Positions 1 to 8,152 of a stretch of DNA of 43,348 nt are shown here, piece after piece. Both the position numbers and the translations under genes were made by a program. Under the pieces are notes generated by a model. That model had not been told where the DNA came from and ran no database searches. It was given only the letters and a program-made list of their open reading frames with translations. Origin of the DNA: Elusimicrobiota bacterium (lineage in GTDB: Bacteria > Elusimicrobiota > Elusimicrobia > 2-02-FULL-39-32); assembly GCA_016180425.1 (NCBI GenBank), contig JACPBF010000020.1, forward strand, positions 1 through 43,348, written 5' to 3'. Positions within the stretch are counted from its first letter, which is position 1, and each line of letters opens with the position of its first letter.

Positions 1-55
1 CCTTTCTAAAATGGATGTAAAGATTGCCTTAAAATTTTTCCTCCAAAAATAATAT

Positions 56-742
56 ATGAATGCCATAAAATTTATACTGATTTTATTTGTCTTTATTTCT
101 GGCTGCGCTAGAACAACAGCTCAATTTTCTGAAGGCAAAGCTCATTTTGTTGGTTATGGATGTAATACTTGCCATAGAGTTGCTGAGGTTGGAGGCATTC
201 TTGGGCCTGACCTTACAACCATAGGATTTAGAAAAAAGGAAGAATGGTTAGATCTTTGGCTTAAAAACCCGCCGGAATGGAAAAAAAATACGCTCATGCC
301 TAATTTTTATTTAAAAGATCATGTGCGCAAAGCTCTTGTGGAGTATCTTTCCAGCCTTAAAGGAGAAGATTTTAGAAAAGGAACTGCTCCTTGGGATCAT
401 CCAGAACTCATGCAAAATCCTATTAAAAGAGGAGAGGTTATTTTTAATAGGGTGGGTTGTGTGGGCTGTCATGCAAAGGAAGGAAAAGGAGGGTATCCAA
501 ATAATAATGTGTCAGGAGGAGAGATCCCTTCCTTAACTTTCGTGGCAGATGGTTTTTCTAAAGAAGAATTAAAAGATAGATTAAAAAAAGGTTCTAAACC
601 GCTCTCACAAGATCCGCATGCGCCTGATCCAATGATTGAAATGCCTGCCTGGGGCGCGTATTTAAAAGAAGATGAGTTAGACGCTTTAGTAGAATATCTT
701 TATTCTCTAAGGCCAGCGCTTTCAGCAGAAGAGGCTTGGTAA
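56..742 (+). CDS. Dihaem cytochrome c, probable lipoprotein
   Basis: This is an electron-carrying c-type cytochrome of 228 residues. Two haem-binding motifs are visible, CNTCH at residues 36-40 and CVGCH at 135-139. Each is followed by a likely distal methionine in a Met-Pro context (Met81, Met196), so there are two class I cytochrome domains in tandem. The N-terminus is hydrophobic and ends in ISGC (14-17), a lipobox, so the protein is probably anchored at the outer face of the inner membrane. It lies 12 bp before ctaA and opens the oxidase cluster. By position it is probably the electron donor to the oxidase, or links it to an upstream complex outside the window. No strong Shine-Dalgarno precedes the ATG. 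Confidence 0.85.
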   Translation: MNAIKFILILFVFISGCARTTAQFSEGKAHFVGYGCNTCHRVAEVGGILGPDLTTIGFRKKEEWLDLWLKNPPEWKKNTLMPNFYLKDHVRKALVEYLSSLKGEDFRKGTAPWDHPELMQNPIKRGEVIFNRVGCVGCHAKEGKGGYPNNNVSGGEIPSLTFVADGFSKEELKDRLKKGSKPLSQDPHAPDPMIEMPAWGAYLKEDELDALVEYLYSLRPALSAEEAW

Positions 743-754
743 AATTAAAATTTA

Positions 755-1615
755 ATGGAACGAACAAAATTAAATCATTTTGCGATTTTCGTATCTGTAA
801 TTACTTTTTTTCTGATTATAGCTGGCGCCATGGTTACCTCTACAGGTTCTGGTCTTGCAGTGCCAGACTGGCCATTATCCTTTGGAAAATTTTTTCCACC
901 CATGACAGGAGGCGTGCTCTTTGAACATAGCCACAGGATGATTGCTGGAACCGTAGCAATTTTAACTGTTCTATTATCAATCTTTCTCTGGTTTAAAGAA
1001 GAGCGAAAATGGCTGGCATGGATCGGAACTGGCGCTGTTGGGATTGTATTTTTGCAAGCCCTGTTAGGAGGCGTAACAGTTCTATACGGGCTTCCCCCAT
1101 TTATTTCTATTGCCCATGCGGTTTTAGCGCAAACTTTTTTTTGTTTAATGATAAGCATTGCGCTTTTCACAAGCCCTTCCTGGAACAGGAAAGAGCCGCT
1201 TGCTCTTGAGAAACAAACTCATTTAAAAACTTTATTTTCACTTGCCTTGACAGCTAATATCCTTATTTATATTCAACTTATTTTAGGGGCAGGGTTCCGC
1301 CATGGATTGGGGATAAAACCTATTCAATGGCACATGCTGAACGCGTTTTTTATTCTTTTAATCTCTATTTTTGTTGTCAGTAAAATTTTTAAACAATTTA
1401 AAACTGAAAAAGGACTTTTGATTTCAGCTTGGGTCTTAATCTCTTTACTGCTTTTACAGAATTTATTAGGAATAGAAACGATTCTTCCCATGTTTGGGGT
1501 TTCTATTTATTTTGATAGAAGATGGATCAGCGCTTTGCATGTTGCCTGTGGAGCTCTTATCTTTGCTGTTTCAATTAAAATTACATTGGAAAGTTTTCGT
1601 TTAAAAAATTTATGA
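755..1615 (+). CDS. ctaA: Haem A synthase (COX15/CtaA)
   Basis: This integral membrane enzyme oxidises the C8 methyl of haem O to make haem A for the oxidase. The 286 residues show about eight hydrophobic segments in two similar halves. The family motif GSGLAVPDWP is at residues 31-40. Histidines typical of haem ligands are at EHSHR (58, 60), His121, His193 (QWHM) and His262 (ALHVACG). The stop overlaps the start of the subunit II gene in ATGA, which points to translational coupling. With ctaB further down, it supplies the A-type haem for the oxidase encoded between them. Confidence 0.93.
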   Translation: MERTKLNHFAIFVSVITFFLIIAGAMVTSTGSGLAVPDWPLSFGKFFPPMTGGVLFEHSHRMIAGTVAILTVLLSIFLWFKEERKWLAWIGTGAVGIVFLQALLGGVTVLYGLPPFISIAHAVLAQTFFCLMISIALFTSPSWNRKEPLALEKQTHLKTLFSLALTANILIYIQLILGAGFRHGLGIKPIQWHMLNAFFILLISIFVVSKIFKQFKTEKGLLISAWVLISLLLLQNLLGIETILPMFGVSIYFDRRWISALHVACGALIFAVSIKITLESFRLKNL

Positions 1616-2352
1616 ACCAAAATTATGGTTGGGGATTACCTGTTCAAGCATCCAGCTATGCAGGCAAACTGGATGGATCTCTTTTTTTGCTCCATGGCGT
1701 TATGATTTTAATCTTTGTTCTCTGGGCCTTTTACATGATTTTTTGTTTAATCCGCTACCGTCAAAAAAACAGCGGCCGAGCCCTTTATTCCCATAAAACT
1801 CCTTTGTCATCTTATATTCCAGATGCATTAATGCTGATTTTTGAAATTTGGCTTATTTTTTTTGTGGGAATCCCAATTTGGGCTCATATTCGCGAAGAAC
1901 TGCCAAAAGAAGAAACATCAGTGGCGCTCCATATTGTGGCTGAACAATTTGCCTGGACCATGCATTATCCTGGTCTGGATGGAAAATTCGGCAAACAGAA
2001 TCCTTCCCTTATTAATGCGGATAACCCTCTGGGTTTGGATGAAAATGATCCAGACAGCTTAGATGATATTGTGAGCGTAAATGAACTCCATCTTCCTTTA
2101 GGAAAACCCGCTCGCATCCTGCTTTCCTCTAAAGATGTGATCCATAGTTTTTTTGTTCCAGAATTTAGAATGAAACAGGATGTTGTGCCTGGGATGAATA
2201 TCCCGATCTGGTTTGAGCCAACAAAACTTGGGGCATTTGAAATTGGCTGCGCCCAGCTTTGCGGCACAGGCCATTACCGCATGAGAGGAGATGTTATTGT
2301 TCAATCTCCAGAAGAATTTGAGAACTGGACTAAGAGTAAAACAAAATCTTAA
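1612..2352 (+). CDS. ctaC: Cytochrome c oxidase subunit II
   Basis: This is the CuA-bearing subunit that accepts electrons from cytochrome c. It has 246 residues with two transmembrane helices (about 25-47 and 70-92) and a periplasmic cupredoxin domain. The aromatic stretch EQFAWTMHYPG (111-121) is typical. CuA ligands are visible as His178, Cys213, Cys217, His221 and Met224. The motif reads CAQLCG, with Gln where most subunits have Glu; that residue binds through its backbone carbonyl, so copper binding should survive. An acidic loop around residues 138-152 precedes the CuA fold. There is no fused cytochrome c domain, unlike true caa3 enzymes. A 109-bp gap separates it from subunit I. Confidence 0.94.
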   Translation: MNQNYGWGLPVQASSYAGKLDGSLFLLHGVMILIFVLWAFYMIFCLIRYRQKNSGRALYSHKTPLSSYIPDALMLIFEIWLIFFVGIPIWAHIREELPKEETSVALHIVAEQFAWTMHYPGLDGKFGKQNPSLINADNPLGLDENDPDSLDDIVSVNELHLPLGKPARILLSSKDVIHSFFVPEFRMKQDVVPGMNIPIWFEPTKLGAFEIGCAQLCGTGHYRMRGDVIVQSPEEFENWTKSKTKS

Positions 2353-2461
2353 AATCGTCATTGAATTTAATGCCTCTTGATTATTTTGAATCTGGAATAT
2401 AAAGAAAGTAAAAAATGTAGGATTCGTCCAAAAACTTTTATTTGTTATAGGAACTTTAATA

Positions 2462-4186
2462 ATGCAAACTGAACATTTAGAATCTCATCCAGAAACTTTT
2501 ATTCGTAAGTGGATTTTCTCTCTAGACCATAAAACTATTGGTTTACAGTATATGTTTACTTCCCTCATCTTTCTACTCTTTGGATTTTCACTTGTTTTGC
2601 TGATGCGCTGGCAGCTAGCCTATCCGGGCAGCGCTCTTCCTCTTATTGGATATTATCTTCCTGATTCTATTGCTGCCGGAGGAGTCATGCACCCTGCGGG
2701 ATACAATGCCCTAGGCGCCATGCATGGCACTATCATGATTTTTCTTGGGGTGGTGCCTTTAGGAGTAGGAGCCTTTGGCAACTATTTTCTCCCTTTACAA
2801 ATTGGAGCCAAAGACATGGCTTTTCCTAGAATTAATATGACCTCTTATTGGGTTTATTTTATTGGCGGTGTTTTAATGCTGGCAAGTTTTTTTGTTCCTG
2901 GTGGAGCAGCCCAATCCGGCTGGACATCTTATGTTCCTCTTTCAATCCTTTCTCCAGGTCAAACCATGTGGTTACTTGCAATGACTTTTTTAATTACCTC
3001 CTCTCTTTTAGGATCCATTAATTTTATAGTGACCACATTAAATCTGCGCGCGCCGGGACTTACATGGTCCCGTTTACCTTTATTTGTTTGGGCGCAGTTT
3101 GTTACAGCGCTTTTACTTTTATTCGCTTTTCCAGTTCTGCAAGCTGGAGCGATTTTACAGCTTTTAGACCGAATAGCAAAAACAAGCTTTTTTATTCCTT
3201 CAGGTCTTATAGTAGGCGGCGCTCCTGTGGAATATGCTGGAGGAGGCAGCGCTTTACTCTGGCAGCATCTTTTCTGGTTTCTAGCTCATCCAGAGGTTTA
3301 TGTGCTTCTTTTGCCTGCCATGGGAATTGTTGCTGAAATCTTAGCGAATGGCACAAGAAAGCCGATTTTTGGCTATAAAGAGATTGCCGGCTCTTTTTGT
3401 TTTATCGGCGTACTCTCCTTTATGGTTTGGGCTCACCATATGTTTGTCAGCGGCATGAAAACCTCTTTAAGCTATCTATTTATGACCACAACCATGATTA
3501 TTTCCGTGCCTTCAGTAGCGATTATCACCTGTTTTCTCTTAAGCCTAAAAGGAGCTTCTATCCAATTTAAACTTCCCATGCTTTTTGCCCTTGCTTTTTT
3601 ACCCATGTTTGGAATTGGCGGTTTAACAGGCCTGCCTTTAGGATTTACCCCCACAGATGTTTACCTGCATGACACTTATTACGTGATTGGACACTTTCAT
3701 TATGTGGTCGTCACAGGATCTCTGATCGCTTTAATGGGAGGCATCTATTATTGGTTTCCAAAAATGTTTGGCAGAAAAATGAACGAATTCTGGGGAAAGA
3801 TTCATTTTTGGACTACCATTGTTTTTATGAATGGAATATTTTTTCCCATGTTCATACAAGGGTTAGCCGGGGTTCAAAGAAGGCTCTACGATCCAACCGT
3901 GCAAGCGCATAATTTAGTAGTCCAGCCTACTAATGTTTTAATGACCTATTCCGCGATTCTCTTAATGATCGCTCAAATTCCATTTATTGTAAATTTCTTT
4001 GTTAGTATTTTTAAAGGAGAAAAAACTGAAGACAACCCTTGGCAAGCAACCACTTTAGAATGGGCATGCCCTTCCCCTCCCTTGCCTCACAAAAATTTTG
4101 AAAAAATTCCAACAGTTTATAAAGGCCCTTATGAATATAATGTGCCGGGAGAAGCAAAAGATTTTTCTCCCCAGCATTTACCTTAA
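2462..4186 (+). CDS. ctaD: Cytochrome c oxidase subunit I
   Basis: This is the catalytic haem-copper subunit that reduces O2 and pumps protons. It has 574 residues and about twelve helices. CuB ligands are His276 in HPEVY and the pair His325/His326, and Tyr280 is the residue normally cross-linked to the CuB histidine. Haem ligands are His88, His411 and His413. D-channel residues are present (Asp118, Asn125, Glu278), which places it in the A1 type. By gapless alignment to the helix VIII motif Pro-Thr-Gly-x-Lys, the K-channel lysine position holds Ile354 in the stretch VPSVAIITCF. That makes the proton route to the active site unusual, if the alignment is right. Confidence 0.95.
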   Translation: MQTEHLESHPETFIRKWIFSLDHKTIGLQYMFTSLIFLLFGFSLVLLMRWQLAYPGSALPLIGYYLPDSIAAGGVMHPAGYNALGAMHGTIMIFLGVVPLGVGAFGNYFLPLQIGAKDMAFPRINMTSYWVYFIGGVLMLASFFVPGGAAQSGWTSYVPLSILSPGQTMWLLAMTFLITSSLLGSINFIVTTLNLRAPGLTWSRLPLFVWAQFVTALLLLFAFPVLQAGAILQLLDRIAKTSFFIPSGLIVGGAPVEYAGGGSALLWQHLFWFLAHPEVYVLLLPAMGIVAEILANGTRKPIFGYKEIAGSFCFIGVLSFMVWAHHMFVSGMKTSLSYLFMTTTMIISVPSVAIITCFLLSLKGASIQFKLPMLFALAFLPMFGIGGLTGLPLGFTPTDVYLHDTYYVIGHFHYVVVTGSLIALMGGIYYWFPKMFGRKMNEFWGKIHFWTTIVFMNGIFFPMFIQGLAGVQRRLYDPTVQAHNLVVQPTNVLMTYSAILLMIAQIPFIVNFFVSIFKGEKTEDNPWQATTLEWACPSPPLPHKNFEKIPTVYKGPYEYNVPGEAKDFSPQHLP

Positions 4187-4262
4187 AAATGAAAATTAAA
4201 AATAAAATTCTAGATTTTTTTTCATTAAATCCATTTTCTAATTATTACATATAGGTTTAATT

Positions 4263-4847
4263 ATGAATCAACCAGAGACGATTGAAGAAACAGTGACTGG
4301 AATCCCTAACGGCAAGTTAGGAATGTGGGTATTTTTATCCTCGGAAGTAATGCTTTTTGGAGGATTTATCAGTTCCTATGTGGTGCTGCGCACAGGGAGC
4401 GGATTTTTTCCAATTCCCGCAAAAGAATTATTAGGAATTCCCCTTGCCACTCTTAACACTTTTGTTCTGATCACTAGCTCAGTCACCATGGTTTTAGCTT
4501 TAGACGCGATTCAAAAAGCAAACCAAAAAGGACTTATTCGAAATCTGGCTATAACCATTCTCTTAGGATTTTGTTTCTTAGCCATTAAATCCTATGAATA
4601 CCCGCATAAATGGCATGAAGGCATTACCATTTCCAGCAATCTTTTTGGCTCTTTTTATTTTACCCTTACAGGCCTTCACGGCTTACACGTGATTGGCGGA
4701 ATAGCTTTTAATATCTATATCCTTGTCAATGCAATCAAAGGCTGCTATACTCAAGATCATTGTGAAAGAGTGGAGTATGCCGGGCTTTATTGGCACTTTG
4801 TGGATCTGGTCTGGGTCATTCTATTTCCAATTTTTTATTTACTATGA
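4263..4847 (+). CDS. ctaE: Cytochrome c oxidase subunit III
   Basis: This is a non-catalytic membrane subunit that stabilises the oxidase and the entry of its proton pathway. It has 194 residues and five hydrophobic helices, so it is the short bacterial form without the first two helices of the mitochondrial protein. Recognisable stretches include GMWVFLSSEVMLF near residues 20-32, TGLHGLHVIGG around 138-148, and a C-terminal YWHFVDLVW. It sits 76 bp after subunit I and 72 bp before subunit IV, in the same direction. Confidence 0.93.
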   Translation: MNQPETIEETVTGIPNGKLGMWVFLSSEVMLFGGFISSYVVLRTGSGFFPIPAKELLGIPLATLNTFVLITSSVTMVLALDAIQKANQKGLIRNLAITILLGFCFLAIKSYEYPHKWHEGITISSNLFGSFYFTLTGLHGLHVIGGIAFNIYILVNAIKGCYTQDHCERVEYAGLYWHFVDLVWVILFPIFYLL

Positions 4848-4919
4848 ACAAATGCTACTGCGCTGCAAAAAAGGTATTTTCTTGAAAAAAATCTTTTGGC
4901 TGCGCTTTAAAAATCTTCC

Positions 4920-5183
4920 ATGAAAAAAACCTATCTTACTGTTTTTGGAACGTTAGCTGTTTTAACCTTACTCACAGTAGGAGTATCTTATCTTCATTTA
5001 AATCGGGCAGGAGCTATTACAGTAGCGCTTTTAGTGGCGGGAATTAAAGTTTCTCTGATCGCGGCCTTTTTTATGCATCTTAAATTTGAAAAAAAAGTGA
5101 TTCATGGAATTTTTTACACCGCTCTATTTTTTGTCCTAATACTTCTTTTTTTAATTTTTCCAGATATTGGATTGAGCCAATGA
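4920..5183 (+). CDS. ctaF: Cytochrome c oxidase subunit IV (prokaryotic type)
   Basis: This small membrane protein of 87 residues has three hydrophobic helices. The sequence KVSLIAAFFMHLKFEKK near residues 43-59 is characteristic of the prokaryotic COX4 family (COX4_pro). Its role is probably structural, supporting subunits I and III. The stop overlaps the start of the next small gene in ATGA, so the two are likely translated together. Family recognition rests on size, position and this motif. Confidence 0.85.
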   Translation: MKKTYLTVFGTLAVLTLLTVGVSYLHLNRAGAITVALLVAGIKVSLIAAFFMHLKFEKKVIHGIFYTALFFVLILLFLIFPDIGLSQ

Positions 5184-5386
5184 AAGTTCTAGCCTTGGCC
5201 ATTGCGCTGGCCGCAACGATTCTAAAGAATCTCCCCTCCCTCTATGCCTGCTCAGTTTGTTTTGGCAAAGGAAGCGAAGATTTACAAAAAGGGTTTTATT
5301 GGGGAATCCTTTTACTGCTTTTGCTGCCTGTTGTTTTAATTGGAACCATAGGAACAGCCATTATTTATAGTTCAAGAAAAAAATGA
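5180..5386 (+). CDS. Small membrane protein with a CSVCFG motif, oxidase-associated
   Basis: This protein of 68 residues has unknown function. An N-terminal hydrophobic stretch, possibly a signal peptide, is followed by ACSVCFGKGSED (residues 23-34) and a second helix at about 41-63. The CxxC sits just outside the membrane on the predicted periplasmic side, where it could bind copper or act in thiol exchange; this is inference. The gene overlaps subunit IV by 4 bp at its start and ctaB by 4 bp at its end, so it is locked inside the oxidase operon. I recall similar short CSVCFG proteins beside oxidase genes in other phyla, which would support an assembly role. Confidence 0.7.
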   Translation: MKVLALAIALAATILKNLPSLYACSVCFGKGSEDLQKGFYWGILLLLLLPVVLIGTIGTAIIYSSRKK

Positions 5387-6285
5387 CAAAAAGTCTAGCT
5401 ATTTCTCCTTTGCAAAAAAATTCAATAGCAGCGGCAAGACTCTTAGACTATTTCCAACTCTCTAAACCCGGAATTCTATTTGCTGTTTTAATTTCTACTT
5501 TCACTGGTTTTTCTTTAGGAAGTTCAAATGGTTTAGATCTAGCCAAACTCATCCATACTCTTTTAGGCACTGCCCTGGTCGCAAGCGGAGCCGGCGCTTT
5601 AAACATGCTGCTTGAACATAAAGAAGACTCGCTTATGGAACGCACAAAAAATAGGCCCCTTCCTTCAGGAAGAGTTTCACTTGAAGAGGCTTTTTTCATT
5701 GGGATAGTTAGTTCTTGCTTTGGGATCGTGCATCTTGCAGCAATGGTCAATCTGCTTGCAGCCTTTTTTGCGGCAAGCAGCTTAACCCTTTACCTTGTCT
5801 TCTACACCCCTCTTAAAAAAAGCAATTTTTTTGGCGCAATCGTGGGAGCAATCAGCGGCGCCATTCCTCCTATGATTGGCTGGAGCGCTAGTCATGGCGC
5901 GCCTGAAGTTCAAAGCTGGTCTTTGTTTGCAATAGTTTTTTTCTGGCAATTTCCTCATATCCTTTCTCTTTTCTGGCTCTATAAAGAAGATTTTGAAAAA
6001 GCGGATTTTAAAATGGCTTTGTTCAAAGATAAAACAGGCTCTACCCTTGCAAAAATCGCTCTGATTTTTTCTTTTATTTTAATCTGTACAAGTTTTATTC
6101 CCTACTTGCTGGGATTAGCAGGAACTCCTTATTTTATTAGTTCCATGGTTCTTGGTTTTTCCATGATAGCTTGCTCTATCTACTTTCTAAAAAAACTTCA
6201 ACCCTTCTCTGCAAAAATATTATTTTTTAACTCTATCTTCTATCTTCCTCTCCTATTGCTTATTTTGGTTTTAAACTCCAATTAA
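5383..6285 (+). CDS. ctaB: Protohaem IX farnesyltransferase (haem O synthase)
   Basis: This UbiA-family membrane prenyltransferase attaches farnesyl to haem B to give haem O, the substrate of CtaA. It has 300 residues and about eight helices. The first Asp-rich loop is recognisable from residue 74: Asn74, then LEHKED (77-82), MERT (85-88) and RPLPSG (91-96). Most homologues carry two aspartates where this has Glu78 and Asp82. The second loop has FYTPLKK and IPPMIGW. The start overlaps the upstream small gene by 4 bp. Confidence 0.93.
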   Translation: MTKSLAISPLQKNSIAAARLLDYFQLSKPGILFAVLISTFTGFSLGSSNGLDLAKLIHTLLGTALVASGAGALNMLLEHKEDSLMERTKNRPLPSGRVSLEEAFFIGIVSSCFGIVHLAAMVNLLAAFFAASSLTLYLVFYTPLKKSNFFGAIVGAISGAIPPMIGWSASHGAPEVQSWSLFAIVFFWQFPHILSLFWLYKEDFEKADFKMALFKDKTGSTLAKIALIFSFILICTSFIPYLLGLAGTPYFISSMVLGFSMIACSIYFLKKLQPFSAKILFFNSIFYLPLLLLILVLNSN

Positions 6286-6298
6286 TCTAGAAAATAGC

Positions 6299-7234
6299 AT
6301 GATTCGCATCCAGTCCCTCTCCTATCAATATCCCCATGCCTCCTCTAATAAAAAAATGGCTTTGGAGAATGTAAGTTTTAATGTGGAAAAAAATACGATT
6401 TTTGGTCTTTTAGGACCTAATGGCGGAGGGAAAACCACTCTTTTTAAAATCCTGACCACCTTTTTTCTTCCAACCTCAGGATCTGTTGAAATTTTTGGAT
6501 TAGATATTTTTAAAAAAATGTCTGAAGTGCGAAAAAAAATTGGAGTGATTTTTCAAAACCCAAGTTTAGATAAAAAACTTTCTGTAAAAGAAAATCTAAC
6601 GCACCAAGGACATCTTTATGGTCTTTCTGGCTTAGAATTAAAAGAAAGAATTCTTCTTCTTCTTCTGCAAGGGGGCCTTTTGGAAAGAGCCAATGAGCGA
6701 ATAGAAACTCTTTCAGGAGGCATGCAAAGAAGAGTAGATATCCTAAAAGGAATGATTCATAACCCAAGCTTGCTCCTGATGGATGAACCTACTTTTGGCT
6801 TAGACCCTGCGGCAAGAATCGCTCTCTGGGAAATTTTAAAAAAATTAAAACAAAATGGAACTACCATTGTTTGTACCACGCACCTTATGGAAGAGGCAGA
6901 AAAATGCGATTGTTTAGCTATTTTAAATGAAGGAAAGTTAGTGGCTCTGAATTCTCCCTCAAATCTTAAAAAAGAGATTGGAGGGGATGTGATTGCCATA
7001 GAGACCAACAACGCAACCTCTCTTAAAGAAGAATTAAAGAAAAAATTTAATCTTCAAACCATGCTGCTGGATGAACAAACCCTTCACATAGAAAAAGAAA
7101 AAGGGGTTGAATTAATCACAGAGCTCATTCAAACTTTTGGCGAGAAAATAATTTCCATTAGTTTAAGTAAACCCAGTCTGGAAGATGTCTTTATCCATAA
7201 AACAGGACATAAATTTCATACTAATTCCAGATAA
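6299..7234 (+). CDS. ABC transporter ATP-binding protein
   Basis: This is the ATPase subunit of an ABC-2 type exporter, 311 residues. Walker A is GPNGGGKT (39-46), the Q-loop glutamine is Gln86, the signature is LSGGMQRR (138-145), Walker B is LLLMDEP (158-164) and the switch histidine is His195. After residue 215 comes a C-terminal extension of about 95 residues, typical of the DrrA/CcmA-like subfamily. It starts 13 bp after ctaB and pairs with the permease downstream. The location between haem O synthase and a SCO protein suggests export linked to oxidase assembly, but the substrate cannot be read from the sequence. Confidence 0.88.
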   Translation: MIRIQSLSYQYPHASSNKKMALENVSFNVEKNTIFGLLGPNGGGKTTLFKILTTFFLPTSGSVEIFGLDIFKKMSEVRKKIGVIFQNPSLDKKLSVKENLTHQGHLYGLSGLELKERILLLLLQGGLLERANERIETLSGGMQRRVDILKGMIHNPSLLLMDEPTFGLDPAARIALWEILKKLKQNGTTIVCTTHLMEEAEKCDCLAILNEGKLVALNSPSNLKKEIGGDVIAIETNNATSLKEELKKKFNLQTMLLDEQTLHIEKEKGVELITELIQTFGEKIISISLSKPSLEDVFIHKTGHKFHTNSR

Positions 7235-7337
7235 AAATTATAGATGAACGGAAAAAAAATCTTTTCGATTTTGGGCTCTTCATGGTGAAATTTAAATCAC
7301 AAAAAACACGCCTTATTATAGTAGAGAGGAATTGCAG

Positions 7338-8114
7338 GTGAAGAATCTATTTTTAGCTAGCGCTAGCTTATGGGAAAGAGAAGTGATCCGTTTTTTACGG
7401 CAACCCTCTAGAGTGATCGGAGCTCTTGTTCCACCCATCCTCTTTTGGTTTTTTATTGGCTCTGGACTAGGAAAATCTCCTTTTCAAACTTTTAGCCCGG
7501 AAGAAAATTACATGCAGTATCTTTTCCCTGGAACCATTCTCATGATTGTGCTCTTTACCTCTATTTTTTCCACCATTTCAATCATTGAAGATAGAAAAGA
7601 TGGTTTTCTTCAATCTGTTATTATCTCTCCCATTCCAAGAAGCTCTATTGTTCTAGGCAAAATTTTAGGAGGAGCTACTTTAGCTTTTTTTGAAGCTTTA
7701 ACTTTTTTGCTTTTAGCCCCCTTGCTTAAGATTCATCTTAGCTGGAACTCGCTTTTTATTGCCCTTTTACTGCTTTCTCTGATTTCAATAGGTTTAACAG
7801 GGATGGGATTTATCCTTGCCTGGCAAATGGATTCTACTCAAGGGTTTCATTCTGTTATGAATCTTTTTCTTATGCCGCTTTGGTTTCTTTCCGGAGCTCT
7901 TTTTCCTTTAGAAAGCGCCTCCCCTTGGTTACGGCTTCTCATGATTTTAGATCCTTTAACCTATAGCGTAGCTGGGTTAAGAACTGCTTTTTATTCTCAA
8001 TCTTTATACTCCAGCGGAAACTTTCCCTCCTTAACTCTTTGCCTATTTTCTAGTTTCATCTTTTGTTTGTTTACTTTCACTCTTTCGCTTTTAGTCTGCA
8101 AACGAAAAACATAA
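7338..8114 (+). CDS. ABC-2 type transporter permease
   Basis: This is the membrane subunit of the exporter, about 258 residues with six hydrophobic segments. A charged N-terminal stretch (WEREVIRFLRQPSR) is typical of ABC-2 permeases of the NodJ/DrrB kind. The start is set at the GTG at 7338 because the purine-rich GAGAGGA at 7324-7330 lies 7 bp upstream. A TTG at 7332 would overlap the spacing window. It partners the ATPase 100 bp upstream. The sequence EDRKDGFLQSVIISPIPRSS (about residues 86-105) is the conserved cytoplasmic loop of this family. Confidence 0.85.
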   Translation: MKNLFLASASLWEREVIRFLRQPSRVIGALVPPILFWFFIGSGLGKSPFQTFSPEENYMQYLFPGTILMIVLFTSIFSTISIIEDRKDGFLQSVIISPIPRSSIVLGKILGGATLAFFEALTFLLLAPLLKIHLSWNSLFIALLLLSLISIGLTGMGFILAWQMDSTQGFHSVMNLFLMPLWFLSGALFPLESASPWLRLLMILDPLTYSVAGLRTAFYSQSLYSSGNFPSLTLCLFSSFIFCLFTFTLSLLVCKRKT

Positions 8115-8152
8115 CTAGAATAACCTAGTGATATGCAGTTGACCAATTCATT

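Noticed and set aside
775-1170. A 131-codon minus-strand frame inside ctaA
   Set aside because: It lies opposite conserved ctaA motifs and has no recognisable domain or ribosome site.
2353-2461. A separate promoter for oxidase subunit I in the 109-bp gap
   Set aside because: TATAAA is present near 2396, but no acceptable -35 stands at 16-18 bp, so I do not call it.
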